Source of the DNA: Armatimonadetes bacterium UBA5419
Lineage (GTDB): Bacteria > Armatimonadota > UBA10988
Reading direction: 5' to 3'
DNA length: 42,326 bases
NCBI GenBank assembly: GCA_002409445.1
Contig: DHNJ01000122.1
Coordinates: 1,104-43,429 of the forward strand
The position numbers and the translations under genes were made by a program. The notes beneath the pieces are model-generated. The model did no database searches. It saw only the letters and a program-made list of their open reading frames with translations, and was not told the DNA's origin. Positions 33,408-40,131 of the stretch are shown here, piece by piece; the first letter of the stretch is position 1, and each line of letters starts with the position of its first letter.

Positions 33408-34436
33408 ATGTCTAGTCAACGTCGGCGTGAGTTCCTGCAGGGGATAGCAGCTGCCAGTGTGGGCGCGGCGGTGGTGGGCCGGGCGGCGGCCCAGGAGGAC
33501 CAGGCGACGCTTGAGACCGATGCGCGCGTGGTCGACGAGGTGCTGGCTGAGGGTGGTATCGACCGCCGCGAACTTGGTTCAACCGGTCGGCGTGTGGGCA
33601 TTTACGGCCTGGGCTTGGGCAGCGTGTTCACCAGCGCGATGGTCAACCAGCTCGAGGTCGCCGACGAGATGCTGGACCGTGCGGTGACCGTGCATGGGAT
33701 CACCTACCTCGACACGAGCGACGACTACCAGGCGCGCAACGAGGCTGGTGAGCTGGTCAAGTCCGAGGCCATCGTGGGCCGTGTCATCGACCGCTGGCGT
33801 GATCGGGTCTTCGTCTCGTCCAAGGCCAACGCACGCGATTACGACGGCTTTCTGCGGGCTTGTGAGGCCAGCCTCGAGCGACTGCAGACCGACCATCTGG
33901 ACTGCTATAGCATCCACGCTCTAACGCGGCGCGACGACTTCGATAAGTTGGAGACGGGGGCGGTGCGCGCGGCACGCGAGCTGCGCGAGCAGGGCGTGAT
34001 CCGCGGCTGGGGCTTTAGCTGCCACGATGGCGCGGGCCTTTTGTTGAGTGCGGTAGAGCGTTTCAGCCCGGACCAGATCATCTGCCCGTTCCCCGCCGGC
34101 CGGCCCGATCCCGTCGCCGAGGACGAGTTGCTGCCGTACCTAGCCGAGCACAAGATCAGCGCGGTGGCGATGAAGCCGCTGCGCGGTGCGCGGGCGCCGG
34201 GCATCAAGCCGCTCGATCTGGTGCGCTACACGCTGAGCTTGCCGGGCCTTAACGTGGCCTTAGTCGGCACGGGCACAATTGAACATATGGACCAAATCGC
34301 AGAGATGACGACGGGCTTCAATCCGCTGATTGAGCCTGATCGTGTGGCGCTGGGCCAGCAGGTGCGGGCCGCCCTGTCGACCGCCGAGCAGACGCCCTGG
34401 TTGCGCCAAGGATACGTAGACGGAAGGACGGTCTAG
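33408..34436 (+). CDS. Tat-type aldo/keto reductase
   Basis: A 342-aa protein. A twin-arginine-like leader (RRREFLQGIAAASVGAAVV) is followed by the AKR barrel: RRELGSTGRRVGIYGLGLGS at strand 1, TYLDTSDDY with the Asp and Tyr of the catalytic tetrad, VFVSSKAN with the Lys, and LDCYSIHAL with the His. The C-terminal part is shorter than that of ferredoxin-containing exported AKRs and shows no Cys cluster. GGAGGGAG sits before the ATG. The stop is 4 bp upstream of the alkaline phosphatase-esterase start, so the two are co-transcribed. It probably reduces or oxidises a sugar-derived carbonyl in the periplasm. The substrate is unknown. Confidence 0.85.
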   Translation: MSSQRRREFLQGIAAASVGAAVVGRAAAQEDQATLETDARVVDEVLAEGGIDRRELGSTGRRVGIYGLGLGSVFTSAMVNQLEVADEMLDRAVTVHGITYLDTSDDYQARNEAGELVKSEAIVGRVIDRWRDRVFVSSKANARDYDGFLRACEASLERLQTDHLDCYSIHALTRRDDFDKLETGAVRAARELREQGVIRGWGFSCHDGAGLLLSAVERFSPDQIICPFPAGRPDPVAEDELLPYLAEHKISAVAMKPLRGARAPGIKPLDLVRYTLSLPGLNVALVGTGTIEHMDQIAEMTTGFNPLIEPDRVALGQQVRAALSTAEQTPWLRQGYVDGRTV

Positions 34437-34440
34437 ACGA

Positions 34441-36498
34441 ATGAAGGTGTTACGTTCCATAGTTGCTCCGCTGTTCGCGCTGGCGCTGCTCGCCGGGCTG
34501 GCAGTGGCGCAGCCGACCAACGTGATCGTGATGATCTCGGACGGTGGCGGCTACAACCAGGTCGACCTGGGCTCGATCGTGGCCACGGGCAAGCGCGGCA
34601 GCCAGGCCTATCGCCAGGCGGGCTGGTCGCAGGTTGCCATGTCGACCTACTCCGCGGGCGGCTCGTACGACCCGCAGAAGGCGTGGGCCGACCCTGACTA
34701 TGTCAAGGCGAACCCGACCGACTCGGCGGCTGCCGCGACGGTGATGTCGACGGGGATCAAGACCTACAACGCCGCGATCGGCGTGGACCTTGAGCGCAAC
34801 CCGTTGGTGACGATGGCGCAGCTGGCCGCCCGCCTGGGCAAGGCTTCGGGCGTGGTGACGAGCGTCCCGGTGTCGCACGCGACGCCAGCGGGCTTCGTCG
34901 CCCACAACGTCAGCCGCAACAACTACGCCGAGATCGGCGCTGAGATGTTCAACAACAGCACTCTTCTCGTGGCGATGGGTGCGGGTCATCCCGACTACGA
35001 CGACAACGGCCAGCAGCGGCCAGCCGACAAGCGCAACACCAACTACGTCGGTGGCGATGAGACCTGGGCCGCGCTGAAGGCCGGGACCGCGGGCAACGAC
35101 CGCGACGGCGACGGCCGTAAGGACGCGTGGACGCTGGTCGAGACGCGCGCGGACTTCGAGGCGTTGGCCAACGGCAACCTGCCGGCGGCCCGCGTGGCGG
35201 GTATCCCGCAGGTAGCCTCGACTCTGCAACAGGGCCGGAGCGACGGCCGCGAGCCCAATACAAACGTCCCGACCTTGGCGGTGATGTCGCAGGGCGCGCT
35301 CAACGTGCTGGGTACACAGGATGACGGCTTCTTCCTGATGATCGAGGGTGGCGCTGTCGACTGGGCCAGCCACGCGAACCAGACCGAGCGCACGGCTGAG
35401 GAGCAGATCGAGTTCGATGAGGCGGTTGATGCGGTCATCGCTTGGATCGAGGCGAACGGTGGGTGGGAGAAGAACCTGCTCGTCGTCACCGCCGACCACG
35501 AGACCGGCTACCTGACCGCACCGGGCGACACCCCCGACAACCGCATTCCCCTCGCCGAGGTGCCCGCGGGTCAGTTCCCCGAGGTGGCTTGGCATTCGGG
35601 TGGGCACACGAACGCGTTGGTTCCGTTCTGGGTGCGCGGGCCGGGTGCGCAGCGCTTTGTCGAGGTGGCCGTGGCCGATGACCCGGTGCGCGGTAAGTAT
35701 CTCGACAGCAGTGACCTGCCGGGTGTGATCCGTGAACTGTGGGGCCAGGGCAAGCATCGTGCTGCGCACGCGCCGCTGATCGACCTCGCCGCCGCCTTTG
35801 AGGCGCGCACGATCTCCGACGCCGCGGGCAACACGTTACCCTACCGCCTGTTCATCCCCGACAGCTACGATGCCGGCCGGCCCTATCCGGTCGTGGTCTA
35901 CCTCCATGGGTCGGGCGGACGTGGCACGGACAACCAGGGTCAGATCAACGACCAGACGCTACCGCTCGCCACGCTGACCAGCGAGGCCGTACGCACCCGG
36001 CGGCCGGCGTTCATCATCGCGCCCCAGGTGCCCGAGGGCTTTCGCTGGGTCGAGTCGGACTGGGGCCTTGGCCGCTATGACTCGCGCGAAGTGACGTCCA
36101 GCCCGTGGGTCCGCTTGGCGTTCGACGCGCTGAGCCAAGTCGAGCGCGAGTATTCGATCGACCCAGCCCGCCGCTACGTGACGGGCATCTCGATGGGCGG
36201 TTACGGCGCCTGGGACATGCTCCTACGCCGGCCGGAGGTCTTCGCCGCGGCGATCCCGGTCTGTGGTGGTGGCGACCCGGCCCGCGTCAATCGCTTCAAG
36301 GATGTTGCGATCTGGGCGCACCACGGCGACGAGGACGGCTCCGTGCCGGTCGCTGGCTCCCGCCAGATGATCAAGGCGCTCGAGGCGGCCGGCGCGGAGC
36401 CCAAGTACAGCGAGTACAAGGGTGTCGGCCACGGCTCGTGGACCAATGCGTACAACGACCCGGACCTGTGGAACTGGCTATTCAGCCAGAGCCGCTAG
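34441..36498 (+). CDS. Exported alkaline phosphatase-esterase fusion
   Basis: A 685-aa two-enzyme protein. A Sec signal (MKVLRSIVAPLFALALLAGLAVA) precedes an alkaline phosphatase domain (~residues 22-440). This has VMISDGGG at the first metal site, nucleophile Ser95 in TDSAAAA, HATPAGF, GAVDWASHAN and TADHETGY, with HSGGHTN for the last metal site. Residues ~455-685 form an alpha/beta-hydrolase of the feruloyl-esterase/polyhydroxybutyrate-depolymerase type. That part has PYPVVVYLHGSGGRG as the oxyanion region, nucleophile Ser584 in GISMGG, an acid at Asp630 or Asp632 and His664 in GVGHGSW. Both active sites look complete. The ribosome site GGAAGG overlaps the end of the AKR gene. It fits removal of phosphate and acyl decorations from glycans outside the cell; this is inference. 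Confidence 0.85.
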   Translation: MKVLRSIVAPLFALALLAGLAVAQPTNVIVMISDGGGYNQVDLGSIVATGKRGSQAYRQAGWSQVAMSTYSAGGSYDPQKAWADPDYVKANPTDSAAAATVMSTGIKTYNAAIGVDLERNPLVTMAQLAARLGKASGVVTSVPVSHATPAGFVAHNVSRNNYAEIGAEMFNNSTLLVAMGAGHPDYDDNGQQRPADKRNTNYVGGDETWAALKAGTAGNDRDGDGRKDAWTLVETRADFEALANGNLPAARVAGIPQVASTLQQGRSDGREPNTNVPTLAVMSQGALNVLGTQDDGFFLMIEGGAVDWASHANQTERTAEEQIEFDEAVDAVIAWIEANGGWEKNLLVVTADHETGYLTAPGDTPDNRIPLAEVPAGQFPEVAWHSGGHTNALVPFWVRGPGAQRFVEVAVADDPVRGKYLDSSDLPGVIRELWGQGKHRAAHAPLIDLAAAFEARTISDAAGNTLPYRLFIPDSYDAGRPYPVVVYLHGSGGRGTDNQGQINDQTLPLATLTSEAVRTRRPAFIIAPQVPEGFRWVESDWGLGRYDSREVTSSPWVRLAFDALSQVEREYSIDPARRYVTGISMGGYGAWDMLLRRPEVFAAAIPVCGGGDPARVNRFKDVAIWAHHGDEDGSVPVAGSRQMIKALEAAGAEPKYSEYKGVGHGSWTNAYNDPDLWNWLFSQSR

Positions 36499-36519
36499 GC
36501 AGGCACCCAGGAGCGGACG

Positions 36520-36903
36520 ATGAGTGATGCGAATGCCCTGAACCCGGTCGTCTGGGTCGATCTGCCGGTGGTCGATCTGACCCGTGCGGTCGCCTTCTAC
36601 CAGGCGGTCCTGGCGGTCGAGATCGAGACGCAGTCGTTCGACGGCGCGGCCTTTGCCGTGTTTAAGCACAACAGCGGCAACGGCGCCTGCTTGGTGCCGG
36701 GCCTGGGCGCACCGACGGCCGAGGATGGCCCGCTGGTCTACTTCAACGTGGACGGCCGACTCAGCGCTGCGACGGTCGCCGTCGCCGCCCACGGCGGACG
36801 CGTGCTCGAGGAGCCGCATAGCATGGGTCCGCACGGCTGGCGCGCGGTGGTCGTGGATAGCGAGGGCAACCGGATCGCCCTGCATTCCAGCACCGAAAAC
36901 TAG
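36520..36903 (+). CDS. VOC (glyoxalase/bleomycin-resistance fold) protein
   Basis: A 127-aa single-domain protein with two beta-alpha-beta-beta-beta modules: VVWVDLPVVDLTRAVAFYQAVL opens the first, LVYFNVDGRLSAAT the second, and WRAVVVDSEGNRIALHS closes it. VOC proteins bind a divalent metal and act as isomerases, dioxygenases or antibiotic binders. Specific ligands cannot be assigned here. AGGAGCGG lies 7 nt before ATG, and the gene follows the phosphatase-esterase by 21 bp, so it is probably the last gene of the 33408-36903 operon. The terminator at 36926 ends the unit. Confidence 0.85.
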   Translation: MSDANALNPVVWVDLPVVDLTRAVAFYQAVLAVEIETQSFDGAAFAVFKHNSGNGACLVPGLGAPTAEDGPLVYFNVDGRLSAATVAVAAHGGRVLEEPHSMGPHGWRAVVVDSEGNRIALHSSTEN

Positions 36904-36925
36904 ACTCCGGGCGACAAGCAACGCG

Positions 36926-36958
36926 AAGGCCCGCGCCACCTCCGGGTGGGCGGGCCTT
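36926..36958. terminator. Bidirectional terminator between VOC and pyrK
   Basis: AAGGCCCGC (36926-36934) pairs with GCGGGCCTT (36950-36958). The stem continues inward as CCACC (36936-36940) with GGTGG (36945-36949), loop TCCG and a single bulged G. It lies between convergent genes and should serve both strands. Confidence 0.75.
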
Positions 36959-36964
36959 CTGCTG

Positions 36965-37789
36965 TCAGTCCAGCTTGACCATCGGCGACAGGGTCTCCCA
37001 GACGATGTTGTCGCCATCGAACACCGGGCCTTCGGTGCAGACGCGCAGGTAGCGGTCCCAGCCCTCGCGGCGGGTCTCGACGACGCAGGAGAGGCAAGCG
37101 CCGACACCACAGCCCATGCGCGCCTCGAGGCAGACTTGGCTGGGGATGCCATGTTCGATAGCCCAGAGCGCTGCCGCGCGCATCATCGGCGTCGGCCCAC
37201 AGGCGAGCACCTGGTCGATGCGCGTGTGCTTGGCGTAGTCCGCCAGGGCGGCGACGTTGGTGCCGAGGAAGCCGCGGCTGCCGTCGTCGGTGCTGACGAC
37301 AACCTCGCAGCCTTGCGCGGCGAAGTTATCGAGGCCGAGCAGCCGCGCCTCCGAGCGAGCGCCAATGAACGCGACGAGCCGTGGGCCGTCGGCCGGCCGG
37401 CGCGTGGCCAGAAAGTGCAGCGGGGGGATACCCACGCCGCCGCCGACCAGGGCCACAGTCCGCGCGCCAGGTTCGAACGACAGCCCACGCTGGCCGAGCG
37501 GGCCGATCAGGTCCAACTCCTCGCCCTCGCTGCGGTTCGCTAGCCACTGCGAACCGGTGCCGACGACGGCGACGACGAGAGTGATCCGGTCACCGTCGAC
37601 CTCGTGGATCGAGATCGGCCGGCGCAGCAGCAGGTCGGGCCCGGCGACGCGCAGGTGAACGAACTGGCCCGGGACGGCCGTCCGCGCGACCTCGGGGCAG
37701 TGTAGGTCGAGGGCCCAATACCCCGGGGCCCAGGCAGCGCGCGCGAGAAGCGGGGCCATGCCTTGCCAGGCCGAAACTGCGTTGATCAT
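36965..37789 (-). CDS. pyrK: PyrK-like dihydroorotate dehydrogenase electron-transfer subunit (orphan)
   Basis: A 274-aa FAD and 2Fe-2S protein of the ferredoxin-reductase family. In type 1B dihydroorotate dehydrogenases PyrK passes electrons from PyrD to NAD. The FAD-binding motif is LLRRPISI, and the nucleotide-binding GGGVGIPPL follows. The C-terminal cluster site is Cys227, Cys232, Cys235 and Cys251, with the spacing C-x4-C-x2-C-x15-C usual for PyrK. The start at 37789 is 9 bp after the aminotransferase stop on the same strand; an internal ATG at 37759 is a possible alternative. PyrD or other pyrimidine genes are not in the window, so the partner is unknown. A different oxidoreductase partner, such as a glutamate synthase or hydrogenase, is possible. 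Confidence 0.85.
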   Translation of the reverse strand: MINAVSAWQGMAPLLARAAWAPGYWALDLHCPEVARTAVPGQFVHLRVAGPDLLLRRPISIHEVDGDRITLVVAVVGTGSQWLANRSEGEELDLIGPLGQRGLSFEPGARTVALVGGGVGIPPLHFLATRRPADGPRLVAFIGARSEARLLGLDNFAAQGCEVVVSTDDGSRGFLGTNVAALADYAKHTRIDQVLACGPTPMMRAAALWAIEHGIPSQVCLEARMGCGVGACLSCVVETRREGWDRYLRVCTEGPVFDGDNIVWETLSPMVKLD

Positions 37790-37798
37790 GCCTCTAGT

Positions 37799-38977
37799 CT
37801 ACAACGACTGGAGGAAGCGTTCGATGCGTTCGAGCGCCTCGCGCAGCTGTGGCAGGCCGGTGGCGTACGTGGCCCGGATGTGGCCCGCACCGCAGGCGCC
37901 GAAGGCGCTACCCGGCACGGTGGCGACCTTCCGCTCAACGAGCAGCCGCTCGCAGAACTCCTCGTCGGAGAGCCCGGTGCGCGCCACACTGGGGAAGGTG
38001 TAGAACGCGCCGAGCGGCTCGAAGCAGTCCAGGCCCAGGCGGTTGAAACCATCGACCAGCAGCCGGCGACGCTGGTCGTAGGAGCGGACCATCTCAGCAA
38101 CGCGCGGCTCGCCCCGGCGCAACGCCTCAAGTGCGGCCTCCTGGCTGGCCGTCGGCGCACACATGACCGTGTACTGGTGGATCTTGGTCATGGCGGCGAT
38201 GATGTCGGCGGGGCCGCAGGCGTAGCCGATGCGCCAGCCGGTCATCGCGTAGGCCTTCGAGAATCCGTTGAAGTAGATGGTTCGCTCGCGCATGCCGGGT
38301 AGCGCAGCGAAGCAAGTATGGCCTTCGGTGCCGTAGTACAGCTGGTCGTAGATCTCGTCGGAGAGGACGAGCAGATCGTGCGCCGCGGCCAGGCGGGCGA
38401 TGCCTTCGAGGCAGGCGCGGCTGTAGACGGCGCCAGTGGGATTGGACGGACTACAGACCATGATGGCGCGCGTGCGCGGGGTGATCGCGGCGGCGACGTC
38501 GGCGGCGCGCGGGTTGAACGCGTCGGCGGCGTGGGTGGCGACGGGCACGGGCACCGCGTGGGCCAGGCGGACGGCGGCCTGGTAGCTGACGAAGCATGGC
38601 TCGACGATGACGACTTCGTCGCCAGGGTTGAGGAGGGCGCGGCAGGCGATGTCGAGCCCCTCGGAGACACCGATTGTCACGAGTACTTCGTCGGTCGGGT
38701 CGTAGAGGAGGTCGTAGAGCCGCTGGATGTGGGCGACGATGCCGCGGCGCAGGCTGAGCAGACCCTGGTTAGAGGTGTAGGTGGTGCGACCGGCCTCGAG
38801 CGAGCCGATGGCGGCGGACGAGAAGCTCCAGGGCGTGGCGAAGTCGGGCTCGCCGACGCCGAGGCTGATGACGCCTTCGGTCTGGGCGACGAGGTCGAAG
38901 AAGCGACGGATAGCGGACGGCGCGAGGTCCGCGACAACGCGGCTGATGCGGCCGGTGGGTGGTGAGGTGGGATTCAT
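37799..38977 (-). CDS. Class I/II aminotransferase (AspB/AlaT-like)
   Basis: A 392-aa PLP-dependent aminotransferase, of normal length. The region starts with ISLGVGEPDFATPW. The substrate/PLP segment YTSNQGLLSLR, the conserved SPSNPTGAVYS with the PLP Asn, LSDEIYDQLYY with the Asp/Tyr pair, and NGFSKAYAMTGWRIGY with the Schiff-base Lys are all present. The amino-acid donor cannot be named; members of this group use aspartate, alanine or aromatic amino acids. It is preceded by an Lrp/AsnC gene on the same strand and followed by pyrK, suggesting amino-acid-responsive expression. A strong hairpin lies between the regulator and this gene. Confidence 0.9.
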   Translation of the reverse strand: MNPTSPPTGRISRVVADLAPSAIRRFFDLVAQTEGVISLGVGEPDFATPWSFSSAAIGSLEAGRTTYTSNQGLLSLRRGIVAHIQRLYDLLYDPTDEVLVTIGVSEGLDIACRALLNPGDEVVIVEPCFVSYQAAVRLAHAVPVPVATHAADAFNPRAADVAAAITPRTRAIMVCSPSNPTGAVYSRACLEGIARLAAAHDLLVLSDEIYDQLYYGTEGHTCFAALPGMRERTIYFNGFSKAYAMTGWRIGYACGPADIIAAMTKIHQYTVMCAPTASQEAALEALRRGEPRVAEMVRSYDQRRRLLVDGFNRLGLDCFEPLGAFYTFPSVARTGLSDEEFCERLLVERKVATVPGSAFGACGAGHIRATYATGLPQLREALERIERFLQSL

Positions 38978-39024
38978 GGCTGGACTCTGGGGGCGAGAGG
39001 GGGTAGGGCAGAGTGCTCGGGGCT

Positions 39025-39059
39025 GCCACGTCGGGCCGCGGGGCGGCGGGCGACGTGGC
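39025..39059 (-). terminator. Nested hairpin between lrp-type gene and aminotransferase
   Basis: GCCACGTCG (39025-39033) and CGACGTGGC (39051-39059) form a 9-bp perfect outer stem. GCCGC (39035-39039) and GCGGC (39043-39047) form an inner stem. On the minus strand it begins at the regulator's stop codon and ends about 47 nt before the aminotransferase start. No U-run follows. It may be a terminator or an attenuator. Confidence 0.5.
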
Positions 39060-39553
39060 TACGGAGCAATGGCCAACCGCGTGTCCTCGGTCGCCGAGAG
39101 CAACGCTGTCCCCTCGGTCTTGTAGGTACGTAGGACGAAGCTTGTGGTCGTACGCGTCACGCCCTGGATCGGCGCGAGCTTCTCGGCGACGAAGAGTGCC
39201 ACTTCCTTGAAGTCTTGGCCACGGACCACGACGAGCAGGTCGCGCCCACCCGAGACGAGGTGTAGTGAGTGCACTTCCTCGAAGCGGGCGATGCGGCGGG
39301 CGATGGCGTCGAAGCCAGCCTCGGCCTCAGGGTTCACATGAACGTCGACGAACGCGTGCACGGCGCCGGTCTGCAGGCGGTCCCAGTCGATCAGGGCGCG
39401 GTAGCCCTTGATGACGCCGGCCTCCTCCAGGCTCGCCAATTCAGCGCCGACTTCGCCCGCCTCGACCCCCAGCCGGACGGCCAGCTCCGCATGGTCGACG
39501 AGCGGCTCGGTTTCTATCGCGCGCAGCAGTTCGAGGCGTTGGTGCTCGGTCAT
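39059..39553 (-). CDS. Lrp/AsnC family transcriptional regulator
   Basis: A 164-aa regulator that senses amino acids. An N-terminal helix-turn-helix (RLELLRAIETEPLVDHAELAVRL, then SLEEAGVIKGYRALID) is followed by the RAM ligand-binding fold (AFVDVHVNPEAEAGF, VHSLHLVSGGRDLLVVV, VTRTTTSFVLRTYK). The frame stays open upstream to 39637, but MTEHQRLELL at 39553 is the natural family start. The promoter at 39604-39576 would place transcription about 16 nt before it, excluding the longer form. It probably controls itself and the adjoining aminotransferase. Confidence 0.9.
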   Translation of the reverse strand: MTEHQRLELLRAIETEPLVDHAELAVRLGVEAGEVGAELASLEEAGVIKGYRALIDWDRLQTGAVHAFVDVHVNPEAEAGFDAIARRIARFEEVHSLHLVSGGRDLLVVVRGQDFKEVALFVAEKLAPIQGVTRTTTSFVLRTYKTEGTALLSATEDTRLAIAP

Positions 39554-39575
39554 GGCGGTACCTAGTCCGCAATCG

Positions 39576-39604
39576 AGTTTACGGCTGGGGTCCAGTATGG
39601 TCAA
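39576..39604 (-). promoter_or_regulatory. Sigma70 promoter of the Lrp/AsnC gene
   Basis: Minus strand: TTGACC (39604-39599), 17-bp spacer, TAAACT (39581-39576). Start predicted near 39569, 16 nt before the ATG at 39553. It is divergent from the small ORF upstream of secA. Confidence 0.7.
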
Positions 39605-39654
39605 TCTGTCTGCGCTATCCGGGTATCTGGGGTACACTAGTAGCTATCGCATCG

Positions 39655-40002
39655 ATGCATACGCCGACCTTACAGCACGAGTGGCATCGCCGGCAGGCTC
39701 AGCGGGGCGTGATCGTCCTCCTGGGGCTGCTGACGGTCTTGTCGCCTGCGCCCGCGGCCGCGCTGGTCGAGGCTGTGGGGGGACCGCCGACTGCGGTCGT
39801 GCAGACGACGCAGCCAGCCGACCGCAGCGCGGAACCGACCTCGGCTGAGCGCGCCGCGCCGCGGAGCCGGTACTGGCAGTCACTCGCTGGCGCGGCCGAC
39901 GGTGCGGTGCGTGTGCGCTTGGCGCAGCAGGCGGGCGACTGGCCCGTGCGGCTCGACATCGCTGCCTTCCTGGCCCGCTTCCAGCGGCCACCCAACGCCT
40001 AG
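39655..40002 (+). CDS. Small secretory-type protein upstream of secA, unknown function
   Basis: A 115-aa ORF. A basic N-terminus (HEWHRRQAQR) is followed by a hydrophobic stretch (GVIVLLGLLTVLSPAPAAALVEA), a plausible signal peptide or anchor. A Pro/Thr/Ala-rich middle follows, then a C-terminal tail FLARFQRPPNA. I recognise no family. A TACACT -10-like hexamer lies at 39633-39638 and no Shine-Dalgarno is seen before the ATG, so the message may have a leader of about 10 nt. The 10-bp palindrome GCATCGATGC (39649-39658) spans the start codon. It lies 129 bp upstream of secA on the same strand. Position, export signal and Pro-rich C-terminus resemble SecM-type secretion monitors, but no known arrest motif is present. 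GTG 39709 is an alternative start. Confidence 0.5.
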   Translation: MHTPTLQHEWHRRQAQRGVIVLLGLLTVLSPAPAAALVEAVGGPPTAVVQTTQPADRSAEPTSAERAAPRSRYWQSLAGAADGAVRVRLAQQAGDWPVRLDIAAFLARFQRPPNA

Positions 40003-40020
40003 CCTTCGCCCTGTCGCATC

Positions 40021-40125
40021 GGCGGCCCGCCTGGCCGCCGCCCCCGCGTCGGGCGTGTTCGGCCCTTGCCTAGCCGCGGCGATGCCGCCTGCTCGGCCGA
40101 ACTCCGACGCTCCGTTCTTCAGGAG
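40021..40125 (+). promoter_or_regulatory. Structured RNA leader upstream of secA
   Basis: Hairpin 1: GGCGGCC (40021-40027) with GGCCGCC (40033-40039). Hairpin 2: GTTCGGCC (40057-40064) with GGCCGAAC (40095-40102), enclosing GCGGC (40076-40080) with GCCGC (40084-40088). CTCC (40110-40113) can also pair with the GGAG (40122-40125) of the secA ribosome site. The leader could regulate secA translation; this is inference from sequence. Confidence 0.4.
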
Positions 40126-40131
40126 ACTGCG

